A stretch of 64,000 nucleotides of DNA from Chitinophagaceae bacterium (GCA_022843585.1 JALHNJ010000001.1:806001-870000); one strand, 5' to 3'; shown: positions 25,944 through 35,507, counted from the stretch's first letter. Numbers and translations: made by a program. Notes: generated by a model from the letters alone, not told the origin.

Positions 25944-26585
25944 TTACAATTTATCAATCAACTTATCTGCTATGCCATATTTAATAGCACCTTCAGCATC
26001 CATCCAGTAGTCACGGTCAAAATCCTTCATGATCTGTTCCACCGTTTTACCGCAATTCTTGGCCAAAATACCAGCACCAATTTTCTTCACTCTCATTGTT
26101 TGCTCGGCCTGTATTTCCAAATCGGTACTTACGCCTCTTATATGTCCACCCAAAGATGGTTGGTGGATCATCACTTCACCATGCGGGTAAATAAAACGTT
26201 TGCCTTTAACTCCACCGCTTAATAAAATACTTCCCATTGATGCGGCAAGTCCCATACAAATAGTACTCACAGGACTGCTGATCATTTGCATAGTATCATA
26301 CATCACCATACCACTTGTTACTACACCACCCGGACTGTTGATGTAAAATTTAATTTCTTCACCGGGCTTATCAGCATCCAGCAATAGTAATTTACTTACA
26401 ATGTCTTTTGCACTTTTATCATCCACCACACCCCAGAGATATACAGCTCTTTTTTCAAAGAAATATTTCTCTAGTTTCTTATTGAACATGCCCAATTCAT
26501 TATCGGATTTTGGACGTTCTTCTTGTTCTTCCTCTTCTTCATCATCCATTCTCCAATCGCTATGTAAAAAATGATTACGGTTCAT
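25944..26585 (-). CDS. ClpP-family serine protease, paralogue with acidic N-terminus
   Basis: This 213-residue ClpP homologue retains the catalytic triad: Ser in GLAASMGSILL (~107-117), His in VMIHQPSLGG and Asp in FDRDYWMDAEGA. The oxyanion Gly-Gly (INSPGGVVTSG) is also kept. Its N-terminus is unusual: instead of the propeptide and axial-loop sequence it has about 35 residues with a run of Asp and Glu (WRMDDEEEEEQEERPKSDNE). It lies directly downstream of the canonical clpP. It could form a mixed tetradecamer with the other ClpP or act separately. The acidic extension may alter docking or the axial pore, which is an inference. Confidence 0.88.
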   Translation of the reverse strand: MNRNHFLHSDWRMDDEEEEEQEERPKSDNELGMFNKKLEKYFFEKRAVYLWGVVDDKSAKDIVSKLLLLDADKPGEEIKFYINSPGGVVTSGMVMYDTMQMISSPVSTICMGLAASMGSILLSGGVKGKRFIYPHGEVMIHQPSLGGHIRGVSTDLEIQAEQTMRVKKIGAGILAKNCGKTVEQIMKDFDRDYWMDAEGAIKYGIADKLIDKL

Positions 26586-26643
26586 ATTGTAATGTTTCTT
26601 TTTTAAAAATTATTTACCTGGCTTTATTGCTACTATCAACATC

Positions 26644-26659
26644 GTTGCGTCGCACTCTT
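26644..26659 (+). repeat. 16-bp element GTTGCGTCGCACTCTT, copy 1
   Basis: The same 16 bases occur on the opposite strand at 51835-51850. Both copies are in non-coding DNA close to a 7-nt repeat array. Confidence 0.6.
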
Positions 26660-26722
26660 GTACATTTGGTTCGCTACTCAGCATTTGCAATTGCTCCAAA
26701 TACTATCGAACATTTCAAATTT

Positions 26723-26766
26723 TCGGAGTATCCACTCCGAACTATGAACTCCGAACTCAAGACTCT
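26723..26766 (+). repeat. GAACTNN heptanucleotide array with a short inverted repeat
   Basis: TCGGAGT-ATCC-ACTCCGA (26723-26740) is followed by GAACTAT, GAACTCC, GAACTCA and a degenerate unit. The array overlaps the stop codon of the upstream clpP at 26757-26759. Confidence 0.6.
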
Positions 26767-27452
26767 TTCTTCAACTTTCTCGGATTCGTTAATAACACTT
26801 CATCTACCAATCCATACTCTTTTGCTTCTGCAGCAGTCATCCAGTTATCTCTGTCAAAATCTTTTTCAATTTGTTCAACCGATTTACCGGTATGCGCATT
26901 TACTACATCATACAATTCTTTTTTCAGCTTGCGGATCTCTTTCACTGTAATTTCAATATCACTTGCTTGTCCTCCAATAGCACCGCTTGGCTGGTGCATC
27001 ATGATGCGACTATGTTTCAATGCAGCTCTCTTTCCTTTTGTACCAGCGCCTAATAATACACAAGCCATAGAAGCCGCCACCCCAATACAGATGGTAGCAA
27101 TATCAGGACTTACATATTGCATTGTATCATACACTCCCAAGCCAGAGTAAACACTTCCACCCGGACTGTTGATGTACATATTAATATCTCTTGTTCTATC
27201 GGTAGAGTCAAGAAATAATAATTGTGCAGTTACAATATTAGCGATCTCATCATTAATAGGATAACCGAGGAAGATGATGCGATCCATCATCAAACGGCTA
27301 TACACATCCATTACTGCCACATTCAAGGAACGTTCTTCAATAATGTTTGGCGTCATTCCTGTTACCAGGTGCGATGCATAACTATGTAATGTATTGCTGG
27401 AAAGGCCACGGTGTTTCACCGCATATTTTTCAAACTCAGAGTTAAACGTCAT
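26757..27452 (-). CDS. clpP: ATP-dependent Clp protease proteolytic subunit ClpP
   Basis: This is the canonical ClpP of the cluster, 231 residues. The sequence NIIEERSLNVAVMDVYSRLMMDRIIFLG (around residues 36-63) matches the usual N-terminal region of processed ClpP. The triad is Ser in GVAASMACVLL (~125), His in IMMHQPSGAIGG (~150) and Asp in FDRDNWMTAAEA (~199). About 30 residues precede the mature start, probably a propeptide. The last residues, LKKES, are encoded where a GAACTNN repeat array overlaps the gene end. It works with ClpX, two genes downstream. Confidence 0.94.
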   Translation of the reverse strand: MTFNSEFEKYAVKHRGLSSNTLHSYASHLVTGMTPNIIEERSLNVAVMDVYSRLMMDRIIFLGYPINDEIANIVTAQLLFLDSTDRTRDINMYINSPGGSVYSGLGVYDTMQYVSPDIATICIGVAASMACVLLGAGTKGKRAALKHSRIMMHQPSGAIGGQASDIEITVKEIRKLKKELYDVVNAHTGKSVEQIEKDFDRDNWMTAAEAKEYGLVDEVLLTNPRKLKKES

Positions 27453-27591
27453 AGATAATTATTTAGTGCTGAACGTATTCAGTTCATCAAATATCCGTCC
27501 AAATGCCAAAACCACAAAATGTGTGACAGGTTATCACAAATTAATTGAGATAAATCGAATATATGTCGGTTAATCTGGCAGTAAAACAGAA

Positions 27592-27613
27592 ACGCCTCGC
27601 ATATGCGAGGCGT
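27592..27613 (-). terminator. Terminator downstream of tig
   Basis: ACGCCTCGC and GCGAGGCGT form a 9-bp perfect stem across ATAT. On the minus strand it is followed by TTCTGTTTT. Confidence 0.75.
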
Positions 27614-27636
27614 AGTAATCTGTAAAGTATTTATAA

Positions 27637-27667
27637 CCCTCGTCCCCCTTAGGGGACCAGGGGCGTC
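27637..27667. repeat. REP-like GC-rich palindrome abutting the tig stop codon
   Basis: GTCCCC-CTTA-GGGGAC lies inside outer CCCT and AGGG arms. The element ends one base before the tig stop codon. Its GC content is far above the neighbourhood, as in REP-type elements of Bacteroidota. Confidence 0.55.
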
Positions 27668-29056
27668 TTAATGATGACTATGTTGATGCGCCTCCACCAT
27701 TTTCGTAAACTCTTCTGCCGTGATGTCTTTATCGGTAGGGTTTACCTGTGATGCAGACCATTCGAATATTTTTTGAGTTTGTAGGCGATTGTAAGCATCT
27801 TCTACATACTTTCTATCTTTCATCATTTTTTCTACATAGTCAGCAACCCAAGGCTGGTCGTCGCTCAAATTTGCACCGCCCATATAGCTGAACAATTGAT
27901 TCTTTGCAAAAGCTCTTACTTCATCAGGATTTACTTGTATGGCATTATCCTGAACAATTTTATCAGAGATCAACGTCCATTTCAACTGGCTGATAAAAGT
28001 GGGGAATTCTTGTTCCACCTGTTCATCGGTTTTTGGCTCCTGATTTTTATCTTGTTCAGCTTGTGTTTTGATCCACTTTTTTAAAAATCCTTCCGGGAAT
28101 TTTATTTCAGTATGATCAACCAATTGGTGAAACACCTGGTCATGTATCTGGTTGTTTGCCTGGCTGGTCCAATGATTTTCTATTTCACCTTTTACTTTCT
28201 CTCTGAAATCAGCTTCTGTTTTTACTTCTCCAGAAGGATAAAGTTGAGTAAAGAATTCTTCATTCAATTCTCTTTTCTCCAGCAAACCAACTTTTGTAAT
28301 TTCTATTTTGAATATTTTGTCAGCTGCGGAAGCACCATCTTTCAATCCAAGGTCGCTGATGATCCACTCTCTTTCTTTTTCATCAAAAGCCGTAGTTAGA
28401 TTGGTAGTTTCAGCATCACCTGCTTTTTTACCCATCCAATTTTTACGATAACCTTCAGAAAAATATTTTACCAAAATTGAATTATCTTTTTTAATTCCAC
28501 CTTCCACTTCATTCCTGTCAGCATCTACTTCAGTAAATAGTACATTCAGTACATTGTCTTCCGTAGTTACTGTTTCTTCATCCTTCATATTGCCGTAGCG
28601 GTTCTGCAAACGGTCAATTTCATTATTGATCATTTCATCTGTAACCGTAACTACGTAGCGGGTTGTTTTTACTTTTGCCAGATCAGGCAATGTAAATTCA
28701 GGCTTCATGCCTATTTCAAATTCGAAAGAATAATCAGCAGGATTGTTTACATCTAATTGTTTGAAATCAGATTCCAACGGAAGTGGTTGAGCAAAAATGT
28801 CAACTTTGTCAGTTTCGAGATAGTTGATCAGTTCCCTGTCAACAGATTTCAACACCTCATCAGTAAATAGGGATGAACCGTACATTTTCTTGATCAATCC
28901 AGCCGGCACCATTCCCTTACGAAAACCGGGAATATTTGCTTTTTTGCTATATTCTTTTAATGCTTTTTCAAAAGAAGGGAGGTAATCGGTCTTTTCTAAT
29001 TTCACTGTCAGCTTTTCATGCAGCAGACCGATGTTTTCTTTAGTAACTGTAGCCAT
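27668..29056 (-). CDS. tig: Trigger factor
   Basis: Trigger factor is the ribosome-bound chaperone for nascent chains. The 462-residue product has the ribosome-docking signature GFRKGMVPAGLIKKMYG (~41-57) in the N-terminal domain and a long helical C-terminal chaperone domain. The middle domain (roughly 150-250) diverges strongly from the FKBP-type prolyl isomerase, as is common in Bacteroidota, so isomerase activity is doubtful. The C-terminus is His-rich (EAHQHSHH). It heads the tig-clpP-clpP-clpX order. The upstream region carries inverted octanucleotide repeats and the tRNA-Leu gene. Confidence 0.93.
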   Translation of the reverse strand: MATVTKENIGLLHEKLTVKLEKTDYLPSFEKALKEYSKKANIPGFRKGMVPAGLIKKMYGSSLFTDEVLKSVDRELINYLETDKVDIFAQPLPLESDFKQLDVNNPADYSFEFEIGMKPEFTLPDLAKVKTTRYVVTVTDEMINNEIDRLQNRYGNMKDEETVTTEDNVLNVLFTEVDADRNEVEGGIKKDNSILVKYFSEGYRKNWMGKKAGDAETTNLTTAFDEKEREWIISDLGLKDGASAADKIFKIEITKVGLLEKRELNEEFFTQLYPSGEVKTEADFREKVKGEIENHWTSQANNQIHDQVFHQLVDHTEIKFPEGFLKKWIKTQAEQDKNQEPKTDEQVEQEFPTFISQLKWTLISDKIVQDNAIQVNPDEVRAFAKNQLFSYMGGANLSDDQPWVADYVEKMMKDRKYVEDAYNRLQTQKIFEWSASQVNPTDKDITAEEFTKMVEAHQHSHH

Positions 29057-29085
29057 TGTAATTGATTATGTTCTTTAAGTTAAAT

Positions 29086-29130
29086 GGTTAATTGGAGGTA
29101 GTTATGAAATAACCAATCCACCAATTAACC
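29086..29130. repeat. Inverted repeat with CCAATNNN octads upstream of tig
   Basis: GGTTAATTGG (29086-29095) is the exact complement of CCAATTAACC (29121-29130). The right side is part of three 8-nt units beginning CCAAT at 29113, 29121 and 29129. Confidence 0.6.
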
Positions 29131-29144
29131 AATTTTTGAAGTAG

Positions 29145-29226
29145 TGCGGGTGGAGGGACTCGAACCCCCATGCCTCACGGCGCCAGATCCTAAGTCTGGT
29201 ACGTCTACCAATTTCGCCACACCCGC
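29145..29226 (-). tRNA. tRNA-Leu, anticodon UAG
   Basis: On the minus strand the acceptor arms GCGGGTG and CACCCGC pair perfectly. The D arm includes AAATTGGTAGAC. The anticodon stem CCAGA/TCTGG encloses CTTAGGA (anticodon TAG), and a long class II variable arm (GCGCCGTGAGGCA) precedes the T arm GGGGGTTCGAGTCCCTC. Discriminator A is present and CCA is not encoded. Confidence 0.95.
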
Positions 29227-29233
29227 AGTTATG

Positions 29234-29330
29234 AAATTCCAAATTTTAAAATCTCAAATCCCAGTTTCCAATTTCGAAGCGCAGGATTGGAATTTGCGAT
29301 TTTTCCCTTTGTAATTTTCGATTTGGGTTG
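29234..29330. repeat. Heptanucleotide arrays (CAAATTN family) in inverted arrangement between tRNA-Leu and relA
   Basis: Six 7-nt units (AAATTCC, AAATTTT, AAAATCT, CAAATCC, CAGTTTC, CAATTTC) run from 29234 to 29275. They are followed at 29284-29330 by units of the complementary type (GGAATTT, GCGATTT, TTCGATT). The two halves can pair partially. Confidence 0.6.
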
Positions 29331-29373
29331 CAAATGTATGCCTTTTCTATCTACAAAATTGTCTCTTTTTCAC

Positions 29374-29381
29374 TAAATTCG
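29374..29381 (+). promoter_or_regulatory. -7-like box (TAAATTCG) next to the relA/spoT start
   Basis: It resembles TAnnTTTG with C for the last T, as seen at other genes here. The ATG at 29388 follows after six bases. Confidence 0.4.
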
Positions 29382-29387
29382 TAGACA

Positions 29388-31631
29388 ATGGAAACTGTAG
29401 CGCAGATACCCAAATACAATCTAAACGACGAAGAAGAGAAGAAGCTCATTTTAAGGGAGTATCGTTCCCTGCTCAAGACCTTGAAAACGAAATTAAAACC
29501 GGGTGATAAAGACCTGATTCGTACCGCTTTTGAAATGGCTGCTGATGCTCATAAAACCATGCGCCGAAAAAGTGGCGAACCGTATATTCTTCACCCTATT
29601 GCAGTTGCAAAAATTTGTTCCGAAGAGATAGGTCTTGGAGTTCGTTCTACCATCTGCGCCTTGTTGCATGATACGGTAGAGGATACCGATATTTCCCTGG
29701 AAGATGTAAAACGGGAATTTGGGGAGGAGATCACCCGGATTGTAGACGGTCTCACCAAAATTTCCAACGTAATAGATGTAAATGCATCGCAGCAGGCAGA
29801 AAATTTTAAAAAAATTCTGCTAACGCTGACAGATGATCCCCGGGTGATATTAATTAAGCTGGCCGACCGGCTGCACAATATGCGGACTCTCGACAGTATG
29901 AAAAGAGAGAAGCAATTAAAAATTTCTTCCGAAACTGTTTATGTGTATGCACCATTGGCACATCGCATGGGTTTGTACAATATCAAAACAGAAATGGAAG
30001 ACCTGGCGATGAAATACATGGAGCCGGATGTATATAAAGACATTGCAAAAAAACTGGCAGAAACAAAAAAGGAACGTTCCAAATACATTAATGAGTTTAT
30101 CAAGCCTATCAAAGACAAGTTAGAAAAGGCACATCTGAATGCAGAAATATATGGTCGTCCGAAAAGCATTCATTCCATTTCCAATAAAATGAAGAAGAAA
30201 GGAGTGGACTTTGAAGAAGTGTACGATCTGTTTGCAATCAGGGCCATTCTTGATTCGCCACCGGAAAGAGAAAAGGAAGATTGCTGGAAAGTGTATTCTA
30301 TGATAACGGATGAATACAATCCATCACCAGAACGTTTGCGAGACTGGTTGAGTAATCCCAAATCAAATGGTTATGAAGCTTTGCATACTACCGTGATGGG
30401 ACCACAGGGAAAATGGGTAGAAGTACAGATAAGAACAAAACGGATGAATGAGATTGCAGAGAAAGGATTGGCTGCTCACTGGAAATATAAAGAAGGTGCC
30501 AGCGACGAAAGTCGCTTTGATAAATGGTTTCAACAGATACGGGAGGTGATTTCTAACCAGGAAACAGACAGCATTGATTTTCTGCAAGATTTTAAAACAA
30601 GCTTTCTTGCCGAAGAAATTTATGTGTACACACCAAAAGGTGATGTAAAAATGTTGCCGGTAAGTTCTACCGCATTGGATTTTGCATTTGCTATCCATAG
30701 TGCCATTGGTGTAAAAACAATTGGTGCCAAAGTAAATCATAAGCTGGTTCCTATCAGTCATAAATTAAATAGTGGTGACCAGGTAGAAATAATAACCAGC
30801 AACAAACAAAAAGCTTCTGAAGATTGGTTGGGTTTTGTAGTAACCTCCAAAGCAAAAGGAAGAATACGGGATGCACTAAAAGAAGAAAAAAGACAAGTGG
30901 CGGATGAAGGCAAGTACACCGTGCAAAGAAAGTTGGAAGGCATGGGTGTTTCTATGTCGCAACATAATATTGATGAACTGGTGCAGTGGTATAAGCTTGG
31001 TTCTAATTTGGATTTGTTTTACCAGGTAGCTGTAAAAAATATTGATCTAAAAGAATTAAAAGAGTTTGCGGTAATAGGGGATAAAATAGATGCACCAAAA
31101 CCTATAAAAGTCTTAGCCGATAAACCGGAATACAATCCCAACCAGGCTGCATCAAGAAAGGATGCTGAGCTGGTAATTTTTGGTGAAAGCAGCGACCGGA
31201 TAGTTTATAACCTTGCTAATTGTTGTAAACCCATTCCGGGTGATGATGTGTTTGGTTTTATCACAACGGGAAAAGGATTGACCATACATCGAACCAATTG
31301 TCCCAATGCTACCAAGCTGCTTTCTAATTATGGACACCGGGTAGTAAAAACCAAATGGGCGAAGAATAAAGAAATTTCATTTCTTACCGGTATTAAGATT
31401 GTGGGGATGGATGATGTGGGTGTAGTAAATAAAATAACGATGCTGATCTCCGGCGAATTGAAAATAAATATTGCAGCATTGACCATTGAAGCAAAAGAAG
31501 GTTTGTTTGAAGGCAATATTAAACTCTATGTGCATGATAAAGAAGAGCTGGATAATTTGGTGCGAAGTTTATTGAGTTTACCGGGTATTGAATCCGTAGA
31601 ACGGTATGATATGGAAGACATTCCATCGTAA
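29388..31631 (+). CDS. Bifunctional (p)ppGpp synthetase/hydrolase (RelA/SpoT)
   Basis: The protein makes and degrades the stringent-response alarmone. The 747 residues show, in order: the HD hydrolase domain with ALLHDTVEDTDISL (~90-103) and IKLADRLHNMRTL (~158-170); the synthetase domain with YGRPKSIHSI (~254-263) and WVEVQIRTKRMNEIAEKGLAAHW (~342-364); a TGS domain beginning YVYTPKGDVKMLP (~410); a zinc-finger-like region with NCCKPIPGDDVFGF and HRTNCPNA; and a C-terminal ACT domain. An intact HD motif indicates a Rel-type dual enzyme. The ATG lies six bases after a -7-like box. Confidence 0.95.
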   Translation: METVAQIPKYNLNDEEEKKLILREYRSLLKTLKTKLKPGDKDLIRTAFEMAADAHKTMRRKSGEPYILHPIAVAKICSEEIGLGVRSTICALLHDTVEDTDISLEDVKREFGEEITRIVDGLTKISNVIDVNASQQAENFKKILLTLTDDPRVILIKLADRLHNMRTLDSMKREKQLKISSETVYVYAPLAHRMGLYNIKTEMEDLAMKYMEPDVYKDIAKKLAETKKERSKYINEFIKPIKDKLEKAHLNAEIYGRPKSIHSISNKMKKKGVDFEEVYDLFAIRAILDSPPEREKEDCWKVYSMITDEYNPSPERLRDWLSNPKSNGYEALHTTVMGPQGKWVEVQIRTKRMNEIAEKGLAAHWKYKEGASDESRFDKWFQQIREVISNQETDSIDFLQDFKTSFLAEEIYVYTPKGDVKMLPVSSTALDFAFAIHSAIGVKTIGAKVNHKLVPISHKLNSGDQVEIITSNKQKASEDWLGFVVTSKAKGRIRDALKEEKRQVADEGKYTVQRKLEGMGVSMSQHNIDELVQWYKLGSNLDLFYQVAVKNIDLKELKEFAVIGDKIDAPKPIKVLADKPEYNPNQAASRKDAELVIFGESSDRIVYNLANCCKPIPGDDVFGFITTGKGLTIHRTNCPNATKLLSNYGHRVVKTKWAKNKEISFLTGIKIVGMDDVGVVNKITMLISGELKINIAALTIEAKEGLFEGNIKLYVHDKEELDNLVRSLLSLPGIESVERYDMEDIPS

Positions 31632-31763
31632 AAATGCGAGAGCCTGATTCTCAATAATTTTTTGTCCACAATCAAGAGCTTAAAAGTCGCTGCCACGGCA
31701 TATTTTAATTAACTTGTAACCCTGATTATCGAAAGAATATTACCAGTCATTTACACTGCATTT

Positions 31764-34700
31764 ATGAGATGGAAATCGTTGGGACTTATAGTTCTTATTA
31801 ATTGTTTTATTTTTCTTCCCGGAAATCTTTCAGCACAAAGCTTCTCCTTTAATTGTAGCCGGGATACACTTATTGCAGGCTGTGACCCTGTTCCTTGTTT
31901 TACATTGAAAGGAATTATTCCGGATTTAAAGGGTCTTTCAACTACTTATAATATTAACCCAAGTAGTACGGTGTCAGGATGTGCTCCTGTTTATGTGCAA
32001 CCTAATGATCCGGCAGGCACACCAACCAACTTAACTGTAGATGACACCTATAGCTCTGTCATTAATATCGGTTTCCCTTTTACTTTTTTTGGAACCACAT
32101 ACAATTCTCTTATTGCAAGCACCAATGGATTAGTAAGTTTTGATGTTTCAAAGGCCGGTGGCTTTGCTCACTTTGCAGTGCCGGGAGATCTTCCCAGTGC
32201 TTCTTATGACAGGGCAATAATTATGGGGCCCTATCATGACCTGGATCCATCTATTGGTTCATCTCCAACTCAACGGATACAATATCAAAATTTTGGTATT
32301 GCACCCCACAGAAGATGGGTGTTTAGTTTTTATAAAGTTCCGTTGTATAGTACTTCCGGAATTTGTGATCCATTAATTGAAAATACCCATCAGATTATTT
32401 TGTATGAATCTACTGGCATTGTAGAAGTGACGATTTTCAGTAAACAAATTTGTACAGCATGGCAAGGCGGTAAAGCTATGATTGGTATGCAGGACTTCAA
32501 CAGAACACAATCAATTATGGCGCCAAATCGCAGAGCTTCTGACCCACCCTGGGGTTCAATAGGTATGAACGAAAGCTGGCGTTTTGTTCCCGCCAGCGGC
32601 CCATCACTATTTAAGAGAGTGGAACTAACTGATATTGCTGGTACTATTATAACCACCGGGACCATTGTAGATATTGGTAATGGAAGATTGGAAGCATCCT
32701 TTCCCAATATTTGCCCACCAGCAGGAGCTACAACCAGCTATATTATCCGGTCAGTTTATCAAAAGATTGATGATCCGCTAGTAGAAATATTCGGAACAGA
32801 TACTGTTCGTGTTACTAAAGGACCTCCAACCGATTTAAATGCAACTGCTACTTCAACTGCTACAAGCTGCGGTCCGCCTTCGGGAACAATTACGATTAAT
32901 GTGCCAACAGGAACTCCTCCGTTTACTTATACATTAGATCCTGGCCCTGGGCAGATAATTCAAACCGGTGCAAGTCCAATGACATTTACCAGCGTACCAG
33001 CAGGCCCACATACCGTGTATGTAACGGATGCATCTGGTGTTTGTAACAGTACTGTTACGGTTTCAGTTACCCAAAACAATAATCTTACTGCAAATATTAC
33101 ACCGGTTGCTACTTCTTGCCCCGGTGTAAATAATGGAAGTTTGACAGTTACACCTACTATTGGTACTGCACCCTATACTTTTATACTCAATCCGGGCAAT
33201 ATTGTACAAACAGGCGCTACTGCATTATATACTAGTTTATCAGCCGGAGGCTATACAATAACAATTACTGATGCAAGTGGTTGTACAACTTCACCAGCAC
33301 TCAATGCATCCGTTCCTGCAGGTGCCGGATTAACAGCTAATACTTTACAAACAGCAACCACCTGTGCTGGCGCAACCAATGGAACAATAACGGTTACTCC
33401 TACCAATGGAGCTGGCCCTTATACTTTTTTGTTAGATGGACTAACTACTCAAACAGGAGCAACAACTATATTTACTGGCGTTGCTGCTGGCCTTCATACT
33501 ATAAGAATTACTGATGCGAATGGCTGTATCACTAATCCTGATCTTACAGTAAATGTTTTGCAAGGGGCAACCCTGGCAGCGACTACAAATATGAGTAGCA
33601 CTTCTTGTAGCGGTGCTACCAATGGAACAATAACTGTAACACCCACAAACGGAACCGGACCCTATAATTTTGTGTTGAACCCCGGTACTATTACACAAAC
33701 CGGAGCAACAGCAGTATTTACAGGTCTTACTGCTAGTGCATACACGGTTACGGTGACAGATATACCTACCGGCTGTGTTAGTAGTCCAATCCCGGTAACT
33801 ATTACTGCCGGCCCCGCCTTAACTACAACTGCTACGCATACAAATGTATTATGCAATGGTGGTGCCACTGGTTCTATTACCGTAGCAGTACCGGTTGCCG
33901 GCACAGCGCCGTATGAATATTCCTTAGATAATGCTAACTGGCAGCCATCAAATATTTTTAATGGATTAATTGCTGGAACGTATACTATTTATTTTAGAGA
34001 AAGTAATGGATGCTCCGGCCAGTTAACTCGAACTATAACTGAACCCTTGGTTTTAAATGCAACAACCAATGCAGTGCCTGTTATATGTAATGGTCAAAGC
34101 AATGGAATAATAACTATTACTCCAACAGGCGGTACTGCTCCTTATCAATATTCTATAGATGGTGGAGCTACCTGGCAGCCGTCCAATATTTTTAATGTTG
34201 CTGCGAATAGTTATACTGTAACAATACGAGATGCAAATCTCTGTACCACTACGCAAACTATAACAGTAACACAACCGGCAGTTTTAACCGCAACCGCTGC
34301 CACTACCAATGCAAGTTGCAATGGTGGTAATGATGGAACAATAACTGTAACCGCAACCGGTGGAAATACTGATTATGAATATTCGATCGACGCAGGGGCG
34401 AACTGGCAATCATCAAATATTTTTAATGTAGCACCGAACAATTATACTGTTAGTGTAAGAGATAATCTTGGCTGTACTTTCCAGTTTACTACAACAGTAG
34501 GTCTTACCAATGATCTTACTTTTACTCCGCAAATTGATGCTACGATTTGTGAAAGTAAATCAACCCAATTAGAATTAGTTTCCAACGCTATTCAATATGC
34601 CTGGACACCAGCTACAGGATTAAGCAATACAACTATTCCAAACCCTGTGGCCAGCCCTACAACAACAACAACCTATACTGTTACTGCTACATTGGGTCGT

Positions 34701-35507
34701 TGTAGTGCTGATGATATTGTAACAGTAAATGTAAATGCAGCACCAATTCCAGATGCGGGAGCGGATGCATTTATTTGTTATGGACAAACTTATACATTAC
34801 AAGGGTCGGGTGGAGTTCAATATACATGGACACCTTCAACTTATCTTAACAGTACTACAGGTGCAAACCCTGTATCAAATCCGGCAAGAACAATTACGTA
34901 TACTTTGTCGAAAGTAATTGATGCCAACGGATGTGAATCGTTAACAACAGACGACGTCATTGTGGATGTAACTCCGCCCATTAAAATAAATACATTTCCA
35001 TACGATACAATAGTGCATCCCGGGGATATCTTTCAGTTGTCTGCTGTTGCAGAGGTAACAACTGCGAATATTTTCACCTGGTCTCCTGCTATCGGTTTGA
35101 GCAATGCAAGTATTTCAAATCCAGTAGTAACTATTGGAAATATCGGAGATGATATTGTGTATAAGGTAATTGCTGAAACCACCGCTGGCTGCAAGGGAGA
35201 GGGATATGTGAGAATTCGTGTATATAAAGGACCTGAGCTATATGTGCCAACCGGGTTTACACCTAATAATGATGGAAAGAATGATACATTTTATCCGTTT
35301 CCGGTAGGTGTAAAAAACATCAATTATTTCCGGGTGTTCAATCGCTGGGGGCAATTGGTATTTTCATCAACCCGGTTGCTTGATGGTTGGGATGGAAAAT
35401 CAAACGGCGTAGAACAAGCCACCGGAACTTATGTATGGATGGCTGAAGGTGTAACTGCCGATAATAAAATTATTACCCGAAAAGGGACTGTCGTGTTAAT
35501 CCGGTAA
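31764..35507 (+). CDS. Giant secreted SprB-repeat protein with gliding-associated (type B T9SS) C-terminus, copy 1
   Basis: The 1247 residues carry a signal peptide (1-25, GNLSAQS). A ~340-residue N-terminal module follows, with IGFPFTFFGTTYNSLIASTN, DRAIIMGPYHDLDP and NRRASDPPWGSIGMNESWRF. Then come seven SprB repeats of ~80 residues (pattern TCxGxxNGTITVTPTxGxxPYxxxLD, ~360-925), two PKD-like segments (WTPATGLSNTTIPNPVASP, WTPSTYLNSTTGANPV), and the CHU_C end with YVPTGFTPNNDGKNDTFYPF and YFRVFNRWGQLVFSS. Known relatives are cell-surface adhesins, including gliding adhesin SprB, secreted by the type IX system. This one is much shorter than SprB. Followed by its own terminator. Confidence 0.9.
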   Translation: MRWKSLGLIVLINCFIFLPGNLSAQSFSFNCSRDTLIAGCDPVPCFTLKGIIPDLKGLSTTYNINPSSTVSGCAPVYVQPNDPAGTPTNLTVDDTYSSVINIGFPFTFFGTTYNSLIASTNGLVSFDVSKAGGFAHFAVPGDLPSASYDRAIIMGPYHDLDPSIGSSPTQRIQYQNFGIAPHRRWVFSFYKVPLYSTSGICDPLIENTHQIILYESTGIVEVTIFSKQICTAWQGGKAMIGMQDFNRTQSIMAPNRRASDPPWGSIGMNESWRFVPASGPSLFKRVELTDIAGTIITTGTIVDIGNGRLEASFPNICPPAGATTSYIIRSVYQKIDDPLVEIFGTDTVRVTKGPPTDLNATATSTATSCGPPSGTITINVPTGTPPFTYTLDPGPGQIIQTGASPMTFTSVPAGPHTVYVTDASGVCNSTVTVSVTQNNNLTANITPVATSCPGVNNGSLTVTPTIGTAPYTFILNPGNIVQTGATALYTSLSAGGYTITITDASGCTTSPALNASVPAGAGLTANTLQTATTCAGATNGTITVTPTNGAGPYTFLLDGLTTQTGATTIFTGVAAGLHTIRITDANGCITNPDLTVNVLQGATLAATTNMSSTSCSGATNGTITVTPTNGTGPYNFVLNPGTITQTGATAVFTGLTASAYTVTVTDIPTGCVSSPIPVTITAGPALTTTATHTNVLCNGGATGSITVAVPVAGTAPYEYSLDNANWQPSNIFNGLIAGTYTIYFRESNGCSGQLTRTITEPLVLNATTNAVPVICNGQSNGIITITPTGGTAPYQYSIDGGATWQPSNIFNVAANSYTVTIRDANLCTTTQTITVTQPAVLTATAATTNASCNGGNDGTITVTATGGNTDYEYSIDAGANWQSSNIFNVAPNNYTVSVRDNLGCTFQFTTTVGLTNDLTFTPQIDATICESKSTQLELVSNAIQYAWTPATGLSNTTIPNPVASPTTTTTYTVTATLGRCSADDIVTVNVNAAPIPDAGADAFICYGQTYTLQGSGGVQYTWTPSTYLNSTTGANPVSNPARTITYTLSKVIDANGCESLTTDDVIVDVTPPIKINTFPYDTIVHPGDIFQLSAVAEVTTANIFTWSPAIGLSNASISNPVVTIGNIGDDIVYKVIAETTAGCKGEGYVRIRVYKGPELYVPTGFTPNNDGKNDTFYPFPVGVKNINYFRVFNRWGQLVFSSTRLLDGWDGKSNGVEQATGTYVWMAEGVTADNKIITRKGTVVLIR

